Position numbers and translations under genes: made by a program | Assembly (NCBI RefSeq): GCF_003383615.1 | Contig: NZ_QNUL01000027.1 | Location: 25,361 to 89,360 of the forward strand | DNA length: 64,000 nucleotides | From: Dyadobacter luteus | GTDB taxonomy: Bacteria; Bacteroidota; Bacteroidia; Cytophagales; Spirosomataceae | Direction: 5' to 3' | The notes under the pieces: model-generated | What the model saw: only the letters and a program-made list of their open reading frames with translations | Databases searched by the model: none | Told to the model about the DNA's origin: nothing | Shown here: one piece after another, positions 17,583-27,224 of the stretch | Layout: each line of letters begins with the position of its first letter | How positions within the stretch are numbered: the first letter of the stretch is position 1

Positions 17583-20500
17583 TTAGAATGATGCTCTCAG
17601 AGATACACCCATGGAACGTGTCTGTGGAAGTGCATTAAATTCCAGCCCTTGTGCGTTAGATACGCCTAAAGCATTTTGTTCAGGATCAAAGTGAGGATAA
17701 TTAGGTGTGTGCATCCAAAGGTTGCGTCCAAATACACTTGCCTCCACACTACCAAACGGAGTTCTGGTTAATATTTTTGATGGAATTTTATAGCTTAAAG
17801 AAGCTTCTCTTAGCCTTACCCATGATGTTTCCAGAATATATCCTTCAGCAGCGGCATACTTACCTGAGTTACCCCAATATTGCTCCACAGTAACAGGAAC
17901 CGTATTTGCTTCTCCTGCTGCATTCACCCCTTCAAAAAGATACGGTGTAGTTGCCGTTCCGTCAGCATTGAATCTTTCGAACTCCGCAGTTTCAGCTGCG
18001 ACACCGTTTCTGCGGATATCTGCAATATTACGGCTATACTGGTCACCACCTTTTTTGATGTCAATCAGGAACGAAAGGTTAAATCCTTTTACAGAAAGAC
18101 TGTTGTTAATCCCCAAAAGGAATTTAGGATTAGGATTACCGATTTTTTCAACTCCCGTTGTAATTAAAGGCAAGCCAGTAGCCCCGATAACCATTGGAGA
18201 GCTTCTATCCTGACTTCCGTCTTCCAATTGTCTCTGGCGCAGGTATGCATTACCATAAATCTGACCATATTCGTCACCTTTTACCAATCGGATATTTGGT
18301 GTTGTAAATCCACCCAGGAAGATATTAGGCACATTATCGGCCAATTCTTCCACTTTGCTCTTAAACTGAGTATAGTTGAAAGTAAGCCCCCAGTTCACTG
18401 ATTTCGTTTTTACAGGCACTACAGTCACTCCAAGTTCAACCCCTTTGTTGCTCATTCTACCTGCGTTTTTGGTCACACTGGTAATTCCGGAAGCACCCGA
18501 AACAGGGACTGAGAATATAAGATCTCTTGATTTTTGCTGGTAAACAGTTCCCTCGAATGTCAGTCGCGATTTGAACAGAGAAAACTCAGCAGCAATTTCT
18601 TTGTTGGTTGTGAACTCAGGCCCAAGTCCTGAATTACCTGCAGTATTACTCAAAGTAAATCCTTGTAAGCCGTTATAAGGAAAACTCACAACCGGACCAA
18701 AGCCATCGCTGGAGCTCGCTCCTACAAAGTACGAATCCGTGCTGTAAACGAAATCGGTACCAGCTTTACCTACGGTGGCTATGTTTCCTCTGAGTTTAAT
18801 ATTGTCGATTACATCATTTTTAATTGTCGGGAACAATTCAGTAATGTTCAAAGAAGCAGCTACTGCATTGTACAGGTATGATCTGTTGTCTTTCAGGAAT
18901 GTAGAAGACCAGTCATTTCTTAAAGTTACGTTTACACTGGCGATACTCTTGTAGCCAAACGTCAGATCCCCGTACAAACCGATTAGTCTCACTTTGCTTG
19001 AACCAAAGCTTGGATTGTAAGTGGTCGTATTTTTCATTTGTTCAAAGTCTCTCACAATCACTCCTAAGCCGGTTACAGAACTGGTTCTGTTATAAATCTG
19101 AGAAACTTCATTACCAACGATCAAAGCAGATGTAAAATCTCCGAAGTTCTTCGTTGCGGTAAAGAAAAGGTTCGAGTTAAAGTTTCTGTACTGGTTTCTG
19201 CGCTCCAACACACCACCTGCACCTCCAGCTGTAGTATTTGCTGCTCCTCTTGCTCCTATCTGATCATATCCATGAATGAAAGTAGAGTACACATCCGTTC
19301 CTAATTTGTAGTCAGCATTCAGCCAGTCAGTGATGTTATATTTAAGTGCAACGTTACCTATAACACGGTTGATCTCGTCGTTGTAGCGGTTGTGTTTGAT
19401 AGTCCAGTAAGGATTGTCTTCTCCACCAAAATACGTTTGATTTCCGGCTGCATCTTCAAACGGCAGGCCGGTAAGGTCATAACTACGCGGCATAAACCAT
19501 GCACGGAATAGCGGGCTACTCAACTGGTTACCCTGCTGCGTTCTTTTTGAATGGTTATTCACATAATTTGCAGAGACACTCACATTCAGCTTTTTGTTGA
19601 CCTGATATGCAGTATTCAAAGAGAAGTTATGTCTTTCCAGTTTATTGATATCGATAACGCTGGTGTTACTCAGATATCCATAAGAAAAGCGGAAAGAACT
19701 TTTGTCGTTACCACCGCTGAATCCCAGATTACCCTGGAAGTTCTTACCTTTTTGAAATATGTCCTTTACGTTATTAGGATAAGCCTGTAGCTGCTCTTCT
19801 TCTCTGAAAAAGTTGGTTACCGTTTGCCCTGCAATTTTAGGTCCCCATGAAGAAGCAGATGTGTTGATGTAACGCCCACCTGTCCCCTGTCCATATTCAT
19901 TCTGATAATCCGGAAGGCGATTCACTTCTTCTATAGCATAAGAAGTCGAGAAGGTAACTGAATTTTTCTGATTCAGACCACCCTTTTTAGTAGTGATCAG
20001 GATTACACCGTTAGATGCTCTCGAACCATACAATGCAGCAGCTGATGGCCCTTTAAGAACTGTCATCGTTTCAATATCATCCTGATTAATATCAATGGCG
20101 CGGTTGGATGGAGGTACACCCGTCTGAAGTGCCGTACCGCCTCCACCATTGTCAATAGGGACACCATCTATTACAAACAATGGCTGATTACTTCCTGTAA
20201 AAGTAGTGTTACCTCTGATTACGATACTGGATCCGGTGAAGGCTCCACCACTACCACTTACTCTCACACCCGGAACTTTACCTGCCAGTGCATTCGTCAC
20301 GTTGGTAGTACGTGCCTGGGTGAGCTCTTCGGTATTAAGCTGGGTTACACCGTATCCGAGGGTTTTCTTATCTCTCTTAATACCAAACGCTGTAACAACT
20401 ACTTCCGAAAGATTCTGAATATCGTTGTCCAGAGTGATATTCAGAACCGATTTTCCTGCAACGTCAACTTCCTTAGTTACAAAACCAATAAAGCTAACTA

Positions 20501-20705
20501 CCAACGTGGCATTCGAGCTCGTAGAAATAGAATATGCACCTTCTGCATTAGTGGTGGTTCCGGCGGTAGTTCCCTTCACTAAAATTGAAACACCTGGTAG
20601 CAACGAGCCATCTTCGCCCGAAGTAACCGTGCCCGTGATCACCTTATTTTGCGCCAGTACCACACCAGAGCAAAACAAGCACAAAAACAATAAATACTTC
20701 CTCAT
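17583..20705 (-). CDS. SusC/RagA-like TonB-dependent transporter (pair 1)
   Basis: Outer-membrane TonB-linked transporter of 1040 residues. Seen in order: signal peptide (1-18), a carboxypeptidase-D-regulatory-like domain (about 21-100: VITGTVTSGEDGSLLPGVSILVKGT), the SusC linker LSEVVVTAFG, a plug domain (about 115-235) with PLFVIDGVPID and LKGPSAAALYGSRASNGVILITTKKG, then a 22-strand barrel ending in RSMGVSLRASF. There is no STN signalling domain, and no ECF sigma or anti-sigma gene is adjacent, so it is probably not trans-envelope-signalling. The leader of about 300 bases shares motifs with that of pair 2. Confidence 0.95.
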   Translation of the reverse strand: MRKYLLFLCLFCSGVVLAQNKVITGTVTSGEDGSLLPGVSILVKGTTAGTTTNAEGAYSISTSSNATLVVSFIGFVTKEVDVAGKSVLNITLDNDIQNLSEVVVTAFGIKRDKKTLGYGVTQLNTEELTQARTTNVTNALAGKVPGVRVSGSGGAFTGSSIVIRGNTTFTGSNQPLFVIDGVPIDNGGGGTALQTGVPPSNRAIDINQDDIETMTVLKGPSAAALYGSRASNGVILITTKKGGLNQKNSVTFSTSYAIEEVNRLPDYQNEYGQGTGGRYINTSASSWGPKIAGQTVTNFFREEEQLQAYPNNVKDIFQKGKNFQGNLGFSGGNDKSSFRFSYGYLSNTSVIDINKLERHNFSLNTAYQVNKKLNVSVSANYVNNHSKRTQQGNQLSSPLFRAWFMPRSYDLTGLPFEDAAGNQTYFGGEDNPYWTIKHNRYNDEINRVIGNVALKYNITDWLNADYKLGTDVYSTFIHGYDQIGARGAANTTAGGAGGVLERRNQYRNFNSNLFFTATKNFGDFTSALIVGNEVSQIYNRTSSVTGLGVIVRDFEQMKNTTTYNPSFGSSKVRLIGLYGDLTFGYKSIASVNVTLRNDWSSTFLKDNRSYLYNAVAASLNITELFPTIKNDVIDNIKLRGNIATVGKAGTDFVYSTDSYFVGASSSDGFGPVVSFPYNGLQGFTLSNTAGNSGLGPEFTTNKEIAAEFSLFKSRLTFEGTVYQQKSRDLIFSVPVSGASGITSVTKNAGRMSNKGVELGVTVVPVKTKSVNWGLTFNYTQFKSKVEELADNVPNIFLGGFTTPNIRLVKGDEYGQIYGNAYLRQRQLEDGSQDRSSPMVIGATGLPLITTGVEKIGNPNPKFLLGINNSLSVKGFNLSFLIDIKKGGDQYSRNIADIRRNGVAAETAEFERFNADGTATTPYLFEGVNAAGEANTVPVTVEQYWGNSGKYAAAEGYILETSWVRLREASLSYKIPSKILTRTPFGSVEASVFGRNLWMHTPNYPHFDPEQNALGVSNAQGLEFNALPQTRSMGVSLRASF

Positions 20706-21321
20706 ACTTAATAAGTTAGGTTTAGAGATAAATAAAACAAGAAATGAAAAATGAAATACAAAACAGAATGAGTCATCTACATCTGTTTACCAAGCCAGTA
20801 TATGGCGGAAACTGATATAGATAAGCGTGATCTAAGTCTCTTTGTAAAGTGGTTTCAAGTGACTGTTAGCTACCGCAAAACCAGGTACCAGCGAACTCAA
20901 ATAACCTTTTCTTATTGCTTAGAAATAAAAACTCAGACGTTGAAATTGTCGGTGAACAAGCGGAGAATGTAGAATACGAATCATATTATTGAAGTTAGGT
21001 TTGTTATATTTTCATAAGTTACAAAAAATAAACAATCACCAAACACTATGACCTGCATTTTGAATTATTTTCAAATTATTATTCTGAATAATATACAAAA
21101 ATGACAATTTTTATTCTTAAAATGATCAATTACTCAGCATTATCAAATGGTCCGCATAATATCCCGCAAACCATTACAGAATTATTTTTAACAATATCAT
21201 AAATCGGGTGTTGCACTTCTAAATTGAATCTGCACAACATTATAACTGATATTGCAAACAACCCCGATTCCTTTCTTCAATTTTCGAAATCACAATAGTT
21301 GAACAATGACCTCGTATAACG
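20706..21321 (-). promoter_or_regulatory. Long leader and promoter region of susC pair 1
   Basis: No gene seen. The 11-base word AAGTTAGGTTT (plus-strand reading) occurs at 20713-20723, just before the start codon, and at 20992-21002, extended there to AAGTTAGGTTTGTTAT. A -7-like TATTTTTTG (minus strand, 21022-21030, one base longer than consensus) sits 15 bases upstream of the distal copy. Same order and spacing as in the pair 2 leader. The rest, to 21321, is AT-rich with no further structure that I can support. Confidence 0.5.
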
Positions 21322-21353
21322 CAAAAGGCCACCCCTTTTGGAATGGCCTTTTG
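21322..21353 (-). terminator. Terminator after the second susD
   Basis: CAAAAGGCCA and TGGCCTTTTG form a perfect 10-bp stem about 22 bases beyond the susD stop on the minus strand. Same arms as the terminator of pair 1, which suggests common ancestry of the two cassettes. Confidence 0.8.
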
Positions 21354-21375
21354 AACTAATAATCTAAAACACTTA

Positions 21376-22959
21376 TTAGTAATTTGGATTCTGCTTAATT
21401 ACAGGATTCTGAGTAACCTCAGTTTCCGGAATAGCCCAGATAAATCTGAAATCTGCGTAAGGAATAGCAGGCTGGCCCGGAGTGTATGCAGTTGCACATA
21501 CAAAGTTAGTTAAGCCAGCTGTTCCGTTCACCGCTTTCGCAGGAATTCCACCGGTTGAGTAATCGGCATCCATTACCAATCTTGAAATATCATTCCAACG
21601 CTTACCTTCAGCTATAAACTCAATTCTTCTTTCTTTAAGGATAGATTTTACCAACGCTACTTTGTTACCAAACTTAGCTGCAGTATAACCTTCAGTTTCA
21701 GGCGCTGCAAGAGATCTGTTACGAACTGTGTTCAACAAATCCAGAGCACGAGTACTTACTCCTGTTGCCACACGCGCTTCCGCTTCAGCCAAAGTCAAAA
21801 GAACTTCTGCATATCTGATTTGCGGAGCATAATCTCCCCAGGTATTGTAATCTCTGTATTTAGTTGAGAAAATACTCTGAGTACCCGCTGAGTTAGTTCC
21901 AGCAACAGTCAGAAGTGTTCTTCTTTTATCAGTGCAAAGCCATTCTGCATCGTTGTAGATAATAGGAGACAAAGACAACAACCCACGTCCGTTCAGGTTA
22001 GCCGCTCCGTACATACGGGACAAGCCTGCGTTTGTACTTGGTGCATCTACTGCGTCATTCTTTACAGAGAAAATACTCTCAGTAGAATTGTTGTTTGCAA
22101 ACGGACCATCAGGAGAAGCTGTCAAAGCCCATGCACCGATAGGACTTACTACACTTGTTGGAGCCAAAGGATTAACTGTTGCAGGAACCAGTTTATTTCC
22201 CTCTGCAACTACACCTGTCCAGTCACCCTTGTGCGTTTTAATTCTCATTTTCAAGGCAATAGCAGCAGCCTTAGTAGCGCGATATGTAAATATCTTCGCA
22301 GGAAGGTTAGCTTCTGCAAAATCAAGATCTGCCAGTATTTTGCTATAAACACTATCAACACGCATTCTTGGTGTATTCAAGATGTTTGTCACCGCAGTAC
22401 TGGAAGTAATAGGCTCCTCTCTGTATGGTACACCTACCTGTGTTCCGTTTCCATCCAAATAAGGACGTGACCAGTGAAGCAATGCTTCGTGGTGCGACAA
22501 TGCTCTCAGGAAACGGCTTTCTGCTTCGTATTGAGTCGCCACTTCCGCAGTCAGAATTCCCGTTTGGCTAGCCTGACGGAAACCTGCGATGGCTACGTTT
22601 GCTTTGTTGATCAGGGCATAAATACCTTTCCAGTGTGCAACACAGTTTGCGGAGTTAGAGTTGTAAGTTCCCTGATAAGTGATCTGGTAGAACGCCTGAA
22701 CGTTCACAACATCTTCCCCACGGGCATCACCTTGCTGAATATTTGCAGAACCGAAAGGATACCCTCTGTTTTCTGTTGTATTTGAAGTATAATAGGAACC
22801 CTGTGCTGCATCATATACTCCGTTCAAAGTCAAAAGACATCTGTCTGCAGTTGAGAACGCACTTGCATCTGTTACCGAGTTATATGGAGATGTATCCAGT
22901 ACACTTTCACAACCAGCCAGGAAGACTCCCAAACCAACCACCAATAATATTTTTTTCAT
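21376..22959 (-). CDS. RagB/SusD family nutrient uptake lipoprotein (pair 2)
   Basis: Surface nutrient-binding lipoprotein of 527 residues, longer and of a different SusD subgroup from those of pairs 1 and 3. Lipobox FLAGC gives Cys17, followed by ESVLDTSPYNSVTDASAFSTADRCLLTLNGVYDAAQ, typical of the RagB/SusD N-terminal domain. Helical repeats follow, with ALSHHEALLHWSRPY in the central region, YAEVLLTLAEAEAR, LLNTVRNRS, and ILKERRIEFIAEGKRWNDISRL before the C-terminus. It ends with the expected ETEVTQNPVIKQNPNY. Lies 20 bases after its susC partner. Ligand unknown. Confidence 0.93.
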   Translation of the reverse strand: MKKILLVVGLGVFLAGCESVLDTSPYNSVTDASAFSTADRCLLTLNGVYDAAQGSYYTSNTTENRGYPFGSANIQQGDARGEDVVNVQAFYQITYQGTYNSNSANCVAHWKGIYALINKANVAIAGFRQASQTGILTAEVATQYEAESRFLRALSHHEALLHWSRPYLDGNGTQVGVPYREEPITSSTAVTNILNTPRMRVDSVYSKILADLDFAEANLPAKIFTYRATKAAAIALKMRIKTHKGDWTGVVAEGNKLVPATVNPLAPTSVVSPIGAWALTASPDGPFANNNSTESIFSVKNDAVDAPSTNAGLSRMYGAANLNGRGLLSLSPIIYNDAEWLCTDKRRTLLTVAGTNSAGTQSIFSTKYRDYNTWGDYAPQIRYAEVLLTLAEAEARVATGVSTRALDLLNTVRNRSLAAPETEGYTAAKFGNKVALVKSILKERRIEFIAEGKRWNDISRLVMDADYSTGGIPAKAVNGTAGLTNFVCATAYTPGQPAIPYADFRFIWAIPETEVTQNPVIKQNPNY

Positions 22960-22979
22960 AGTTATAATACTTTAAGAAA

Positions 22980-25900
22980 TTAGAAACCTACAGACAAACC
23001 GAATGAAATCGTTCTTACCTGCGGAGATACAGCCGCATCTACACCCAACGAACTGATATTATCTGGATCAGCTCCTTTGTATTTCGTCCACACATGTAGG
23101 TTTTGTCCTTGTGCATATACTTTCAGATTGTTCACATAACCTCTTGTCCATTTAGACAAATTGTTTCCATTGAAAGAATAGCTCAACACAATATTTTGTA
23201 GTCTCAGGTAATCTCCGCTTTCAACCCAACGTGAAGATGCATTACCCGTTGTGTTCATGTTAGCAGCCAAACCATTATAAAGTCTTGGCACATCTGTAAC
23301 CTGACCTGGTGTTGTCCATCTGTCAAGAATCTCTTTTCCGTTGTTTTGGAAGCTTTGGTTAAACAGAATTTCCTGACGGGTAAAGTTCATGATTTTGTTA
23401 CCTCCCGAATATCTCAACATTACTTCCAGACCAAATCCTTTGTAAGCAAAGTTGTTGGTCAAAGCACCGAACCAAGTAGGAACACCTTGTCCTAAATTCA
23501 CCTTATCAGCCGATGAAAGAGAAGTTGCATCTCCCAGAGTACCGTCAGAAGCGCTGTTAGCTGTATAGAATACACCACGACTTTTTTCGCTGGTAGTATT
23601 AAACTGAATAAGTGTTCCGTCCGCTTTCAGGAACATTGCATTACCATTGGCAGAGTTCACTCCTGCACTGCGGTATCCGTACAAAATATTGATAGGATCA
23701 CCTACACGAATGATGTTGTATACACCATTTTCAATAAACTGAACAGGAGCACCACCGCTTTGGTACAACGAAACAATCTTATTCTTCACTTTGCTATAGT
23801 TGAAGTTAGCATCCCACGTAAAGTCTTTTCCTCTCAGGATACTACCACCGATAGAAAGCTCGATACCTTTGTTCTGAAGCTTACCGATGTTTTGAGAAAT
23901 CGTTCCGCCACTTGCAGTCTGCGATCCCGGAATACCTGCACTCATAGGAGTAGGTACATCCAAAACCATATTATCAACATTGTTCAGGAACCAGTCAGCA
24001 CTTACGTGGAATCTGTTATTGAAAATTCCAGCATCAATACCTACGTCATATTTGGCACTGGTCTCCCATTTCAACTCAGGGTTACCTACACCTGTTGGTC
24101 CGATACCTGGCAAGTTACCGTAAGGGGTACTTCCGTATCTGCTCAGATAAGGATAGCTTGTCAATGTGTTTCCTACTTTGGCATAAGAAGCTTTCAATTT
24201 CAGATCACTCACTACTCTGCTCAATCCATCAGAACCTTTCCAGAAACCTTCTTCTGAAACTCTCCAACCTGCAGAAAAACCTGGGAATACCCCATACTTA
24301 CTGCCTGGGGACAATGCGCTTTGTCCGTCACGACGGATAGTAGCCTGGACGAAATAACGACCTGCAAAATCATAGTTTAAACGACCAAATATCGACGTAA
24401 AACCTCTTTCATCGTAGTTACCGCCAACTACCTGCGTACTTGCTGAGTTTGAGATAACGTTTTTGCCAATGAAGAACGCATCTGACAACGCTTTACCATC
24501 AGCACTGAACCACTTGTAAGTTTCTTTCTGAATTTCATTACCCCCTGTAAGGAAGAAGTTATGCTTATCAAGAGAGAAATTATAGTTAAAGTAGTTAGAC
24601 CAAACCAATCTCAATTGGTTCTGTGTAGCATTATAGTTCTGTCCTGTTCCATATCCATCACCGTGGAAAAGATTCAATCCCTGGTAGCTGTAGTCAGTAA
24701 ATAAATCCACACCCACCTGGCTTCTTATTTTCAAACCCTCAATAGGAGAAACTTCCACGAATGAGTTATTGATGATACGGTATTTATCAGAAGAATATTT
24801 GTTTGCACGAGAAGTGAATGCAACGTTATTGAAATTATCATCCACAGTCTGAGAGTTAGGACCAGGAGTCATTGATCCCGAAGTAGGATAATTGATGTTG
24901 TATCCCGTTACATTGCTTTCCAGGTATGGAGAAACGTTTGGCAACAACCTCAAAGAAGCGGCGATAGCACCACCCAAAGAGCTTGATCCGTTGTTTCCAT
25001 CAGTATCTACCTGACGGCTCAATGTTATGTTGTTACCCACTTTCACAAACTTATTCACTTCGTAATCAAGATTCATACGAGCTCTGTAAGATTTGTTGCT
25101 GTTATTAATAATAATACCTTTCTGATCAGTATAACCAAGTGACAAATAGTAGTTCAATTTGTCACTACCACCAGACACACTCAGGTTATGGTTGTGAGCA
25201 GCAGCATTATTGATCATCACTTCATTCTGCCAGTTAGTATCATAAGAAGGTGCTGAAGTATTCACGCCCGCTCTTGCAGCCAAACCTGCATTAGCAAGCT
25301 TTTCATTAGCAATTGTTACAAACTCATTGGCATTCAGAAGGTCAAATTTCTTTAAAGCAGAGCTGAAACCAACGAAACCATCATAAGTTACTTTTGCTTT
25401 TCCTTTCGCTCCTCTTTTAGTGGTAATAAGAATTACCCCTGCAGCAGCTCTTGAACCGTAAATAGCAGTTGCAGAACCATCTTTAAGGATTTCCATGCTC
25501 TCGATATCGCTTGGGTTAATATCACCCAATGCGTTAGAGTTACCTACAGATGCAAGGTTACCAGAGATAATGGGGATACCATCCACAACGATCAAAGGAT
25601 CATTGTTCTGGTTGATTGAGTTCACACCTCTCACGCGTATACGTGCAGGAGTGTTCACACCACCACCACTATTTGTAACCTGTACCCCTGTCGCACGACC
25701 AGCAAGCTGCTTGTCAATAGAAGGAGTTACAAGGTTCGTAAATTGCTTGGTATCGATACTTGAAGCGGAACCAGTGAAAGCTTTCTTCTGCTGCACACCA
25801 TAACCAACAACAACTACCTCGCCCAGTGCTTTTACATCGGAGGTCAGTGAAATATTAAGAACACTTTGAGATCCTACCGAAACTTCTTTGAATAAGAAAC

Positions 25901-26126
25901 CTACGTAGCTAAAAGTTAACGCGGTTCCTGTGGATGGCACATCTATCGAAAAGTTACCAGTGGCATCAGTACTTGTACCAACAGTTGTACCTTTTATCAA
26001 AATATTCACCCCTGGCAAGACACTCCCGTCCTCCTCAGCAGTCACTTTTCCTGTTACGGTGCGGTTTTGCCCATATGCAACACCTGCAAGCAACAGGTAC
26101 AAGAAAACTTGTAATCTTTTCCTCAT
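22980..26126 (-). CDS. SusC/RagA-like TonB-dependent transporter (pair 2)
   Basis: Outer-membrane transporter of 1048 residues. Signal peptide 1-19, regulatory-like domain (about 22-100: TVTGKVTAEEDGSVLPGVNILIKGT), linker LGEVVVVGYG, plug (about 110-235) with NNDPLIVVDGIPIIS and LKDGSATAIYGSRAAAGVILITTKRG, barrel ending RTISFGLSVGF. Pairs with the SusD to its left. No STN domain. The N-terminal 100 residues resemble pair 1 closely, but the plug and barrel differ, so the two probably carry different cargo. Confidence 0.95.
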   Translation of the reverse strand: MRKRLQVFLYLLLAGVAYGQNRTVTGKVTAEEDGSVLPGVNILIKGTTVGTSTDATGNFSIDVPSTGTALTFSYVGFLFKEVSVGSQSVLNISLTSDVKALGEVVVVGYGVQQKKAFTGSASSIDTKQFTNLVTPSIDKQLAGRATGVQVTNSGGGVNTPARIRVRGVNSINQNNDPLIVVDGIPIISGNLASVGNSNALGDINPSDIESMEILKDGSATAIYGSRAAAGVILITTKRGAKGKAKVTYDGFVGFSSALKKFDLLNANEFVTIANEKLANAGLAARAGVNTSAPSYDTNWQNEVMINNAAAHNHNLSVSGGSDKLNYYLSLGYTDQKGIIINNSNKSYRARMNLDYEVNKFVKVGNNITLSRQVDTDGNNGSSSLGGAIAASLRLLPNVSPYLESNVTGYNINYPTSGSMTPGPNSQTVDDNFNNVAFTSRANKYSSDKYRIINNSFVEVSPIEGLKIRSQVGVDLFTDYSYQGLNLFHGDGYGTGQNYNATQNQLRLVWSNYFNYNFSLDKHNFFLTGGNEIQKETYKWFSADGKALSDAFFIGKNVISNSASTQVVGGNYDERGFTSIFGRLNYDFAGRYFVQATIRRDGQSALSPGSKYGVFPGFSAGWRVSEEGFWKGSDGLSRVVSDLKLKASYAKVGNTLTSYPYLSRYGSTPYGNLPGIGPTGVGNPELKWETSAKYDVGIDAGIFNNRFHVSADWFLNNVDNMVLDVPTPMSAGIPGSQTASGGTISQNIGKLQNKGIELSIGGSILRGKDFTWDANFNYSKVKNKIVSLYQSGGAPVQFIENGVYNIIRVGDPINILYGYRSAGVNSANGNAMFLKADGTLIQFNTTSEKSRGVFYTANSASDGTLGDATSLSSADKVNLGQGVPTWFGALTNNFAYKGFGLEVMLRYSGGNKIMNFTRQEILFNQSFQNNGKEILDRWTTPGQVTDVPRLYNGLAANMNTTGNASSRWVESGDYLRLQNIVLSYSFNGNNLSKWTRGYVNNLKVYAQGQNLHVWTKYKGADPDNISSLGVDAAVSPQVRTISFGLSVGF

Positions 26127-26413
26127 ACTTGAATTAATTAACTAGTTAGGTTTATAAAAAAAATGTAAAACAAAAATTCATGGATTAAAACTTACCACAG
26201 CATATAACATATCCATATAGATCATCCTACCGGTTAAGCGCTAAGCTTACGGCATACCAGATATATTACAAGAGAGCACTAATGCAACACTGCTTACAAT
26301 AAAATTCAGATTAGAATAACTGTGATGGCATAAAGACCTGACATCGAAGAAGAGTAGATAGAGGATTAATCATATTTTTTTAAAGTTAGGTTTGTTATGT
26401 AATACTACTGTTG
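26127..26413 (-). promoter_or_regulatory. Long leader of susC pair 2 with repeated AGTTAGGTTT word
   Basis: No gene seen. AGTTAGGTTT (plus-strand reading) occurs at 26144-26153, near the start codon, and at 26384-26393, extended to AAGTTAGGTTTGTTAT (26383-26398). The distal copy lies 16 bases downstream of the promoter, so it would be at the very 5' end of the transcript. Both this leader and that of pair 1 also carry AATCATATT just beyond the distal copy, which marks them as related. Confidence 0.55.
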
Positions 26414-26443
26414 CAAAAGTAACTATTGTTTTGACCACCACAA
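26414..26443 (-). promoter_or_regulatory. Promoter of susC pair 2
   Basis: Minus strand TTG (26441-26443), 19 bases, then TACTTTTG (26414-26421): an exact match to the Bacteroidota -33/-7 pattern. Transcription would begin near 26407, giving a leader of about 280 bases. Confidence 0.7.
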
Positions 26444-27177
26444 TAAAATTTTGAAGATTTATCAAAATATACTTTGGTTTACGCTTACTAAATGGCAAAT
26501 TTTCTATTTAAAAAGGCATTTATTGCCAATTTTTCAACTGATCAATTTTCTGTATTACTGGGATATTTCTTTCTTTTTTATAAAAATCAGGCACTGGTGT
26601 TACATTATTATCACTAAAAGTCACATTTTTTAACAATAATTTAATTCCACCCTATTTCTGATCGTATAGCCATTTTCTCTTCAAAAAAATTTAAGCTAGC
26701 CTGGCATCTGAAATACACAACTCCTTCACGATCATAAGAATAATACAATTATAGCCTACTAAAATCGGGTAGCTTATTTACCTTCCCTGCCATAAAGGAT
26801 TCATTCAACTTCAGTGATTGCCTGGACCTTTCCGTACGGATACTTAGTACTTATGTATCTCAGTCCCAATGCAACAGATTACATTTTTTTTCGGTTGGCA
26901 CATAATTTATAATCAGTAAAAACAACGCTTTCTACACATCCGAATATCCTTACGGATTTCTACAAAAATTGTGTAACAATCGGTTAATAAATCATTTCAA
27001 AACAAAATAAAAATTCAAAAAAATGGGCTTACACCACACAACTCTGATTTGTCAAAAATTGAAATATTTTCAATAAATAGACTATACTACAGAAATTAGT
27101 TACATCAAATAGTACTATAACATCTACATTATTGACAAAATCATAATTCAATTATTAAGATTGTGTTAATGATATAT
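26444..27177. other. AT-rich gap between divergent susC genes
   Basis: About 730 bases without a credible gene. Short open frames here are AT-rich and lack start context or family features. I see no strong hairpin, tRNA or riboswitch signature. It probably separates two promoters and may hold regulator binding sites that I cannot identify. Confidence 0.6.
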
Positions 27178-27185
27178 TATTTTTG
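27178..27185 (+). promoter_or_regulatory. -7 box of susC pair 3
   Basis: TATTTTTG matches TAnnTTTG, 40 bases before the ATG. The leader is only about 33 bases, in contrast with the long leaders of pairs 1 and 2. A TTG at 27161-27163 is closer than ideal. Confidence 0.5.
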
Positions 27186-27224
27186 CATTGTTTACATTAA
27201 CCAACTTTAACCAAATCAAATCGT

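Noticed and set aside
26451..26633. 60-codon open frame in the gap between divergent susC genes
   Set aside because: AT-rich, dominated by Phe/Ile/Lys/Tyr, no recognisable start region; consistent with chance in non-coding DNA.
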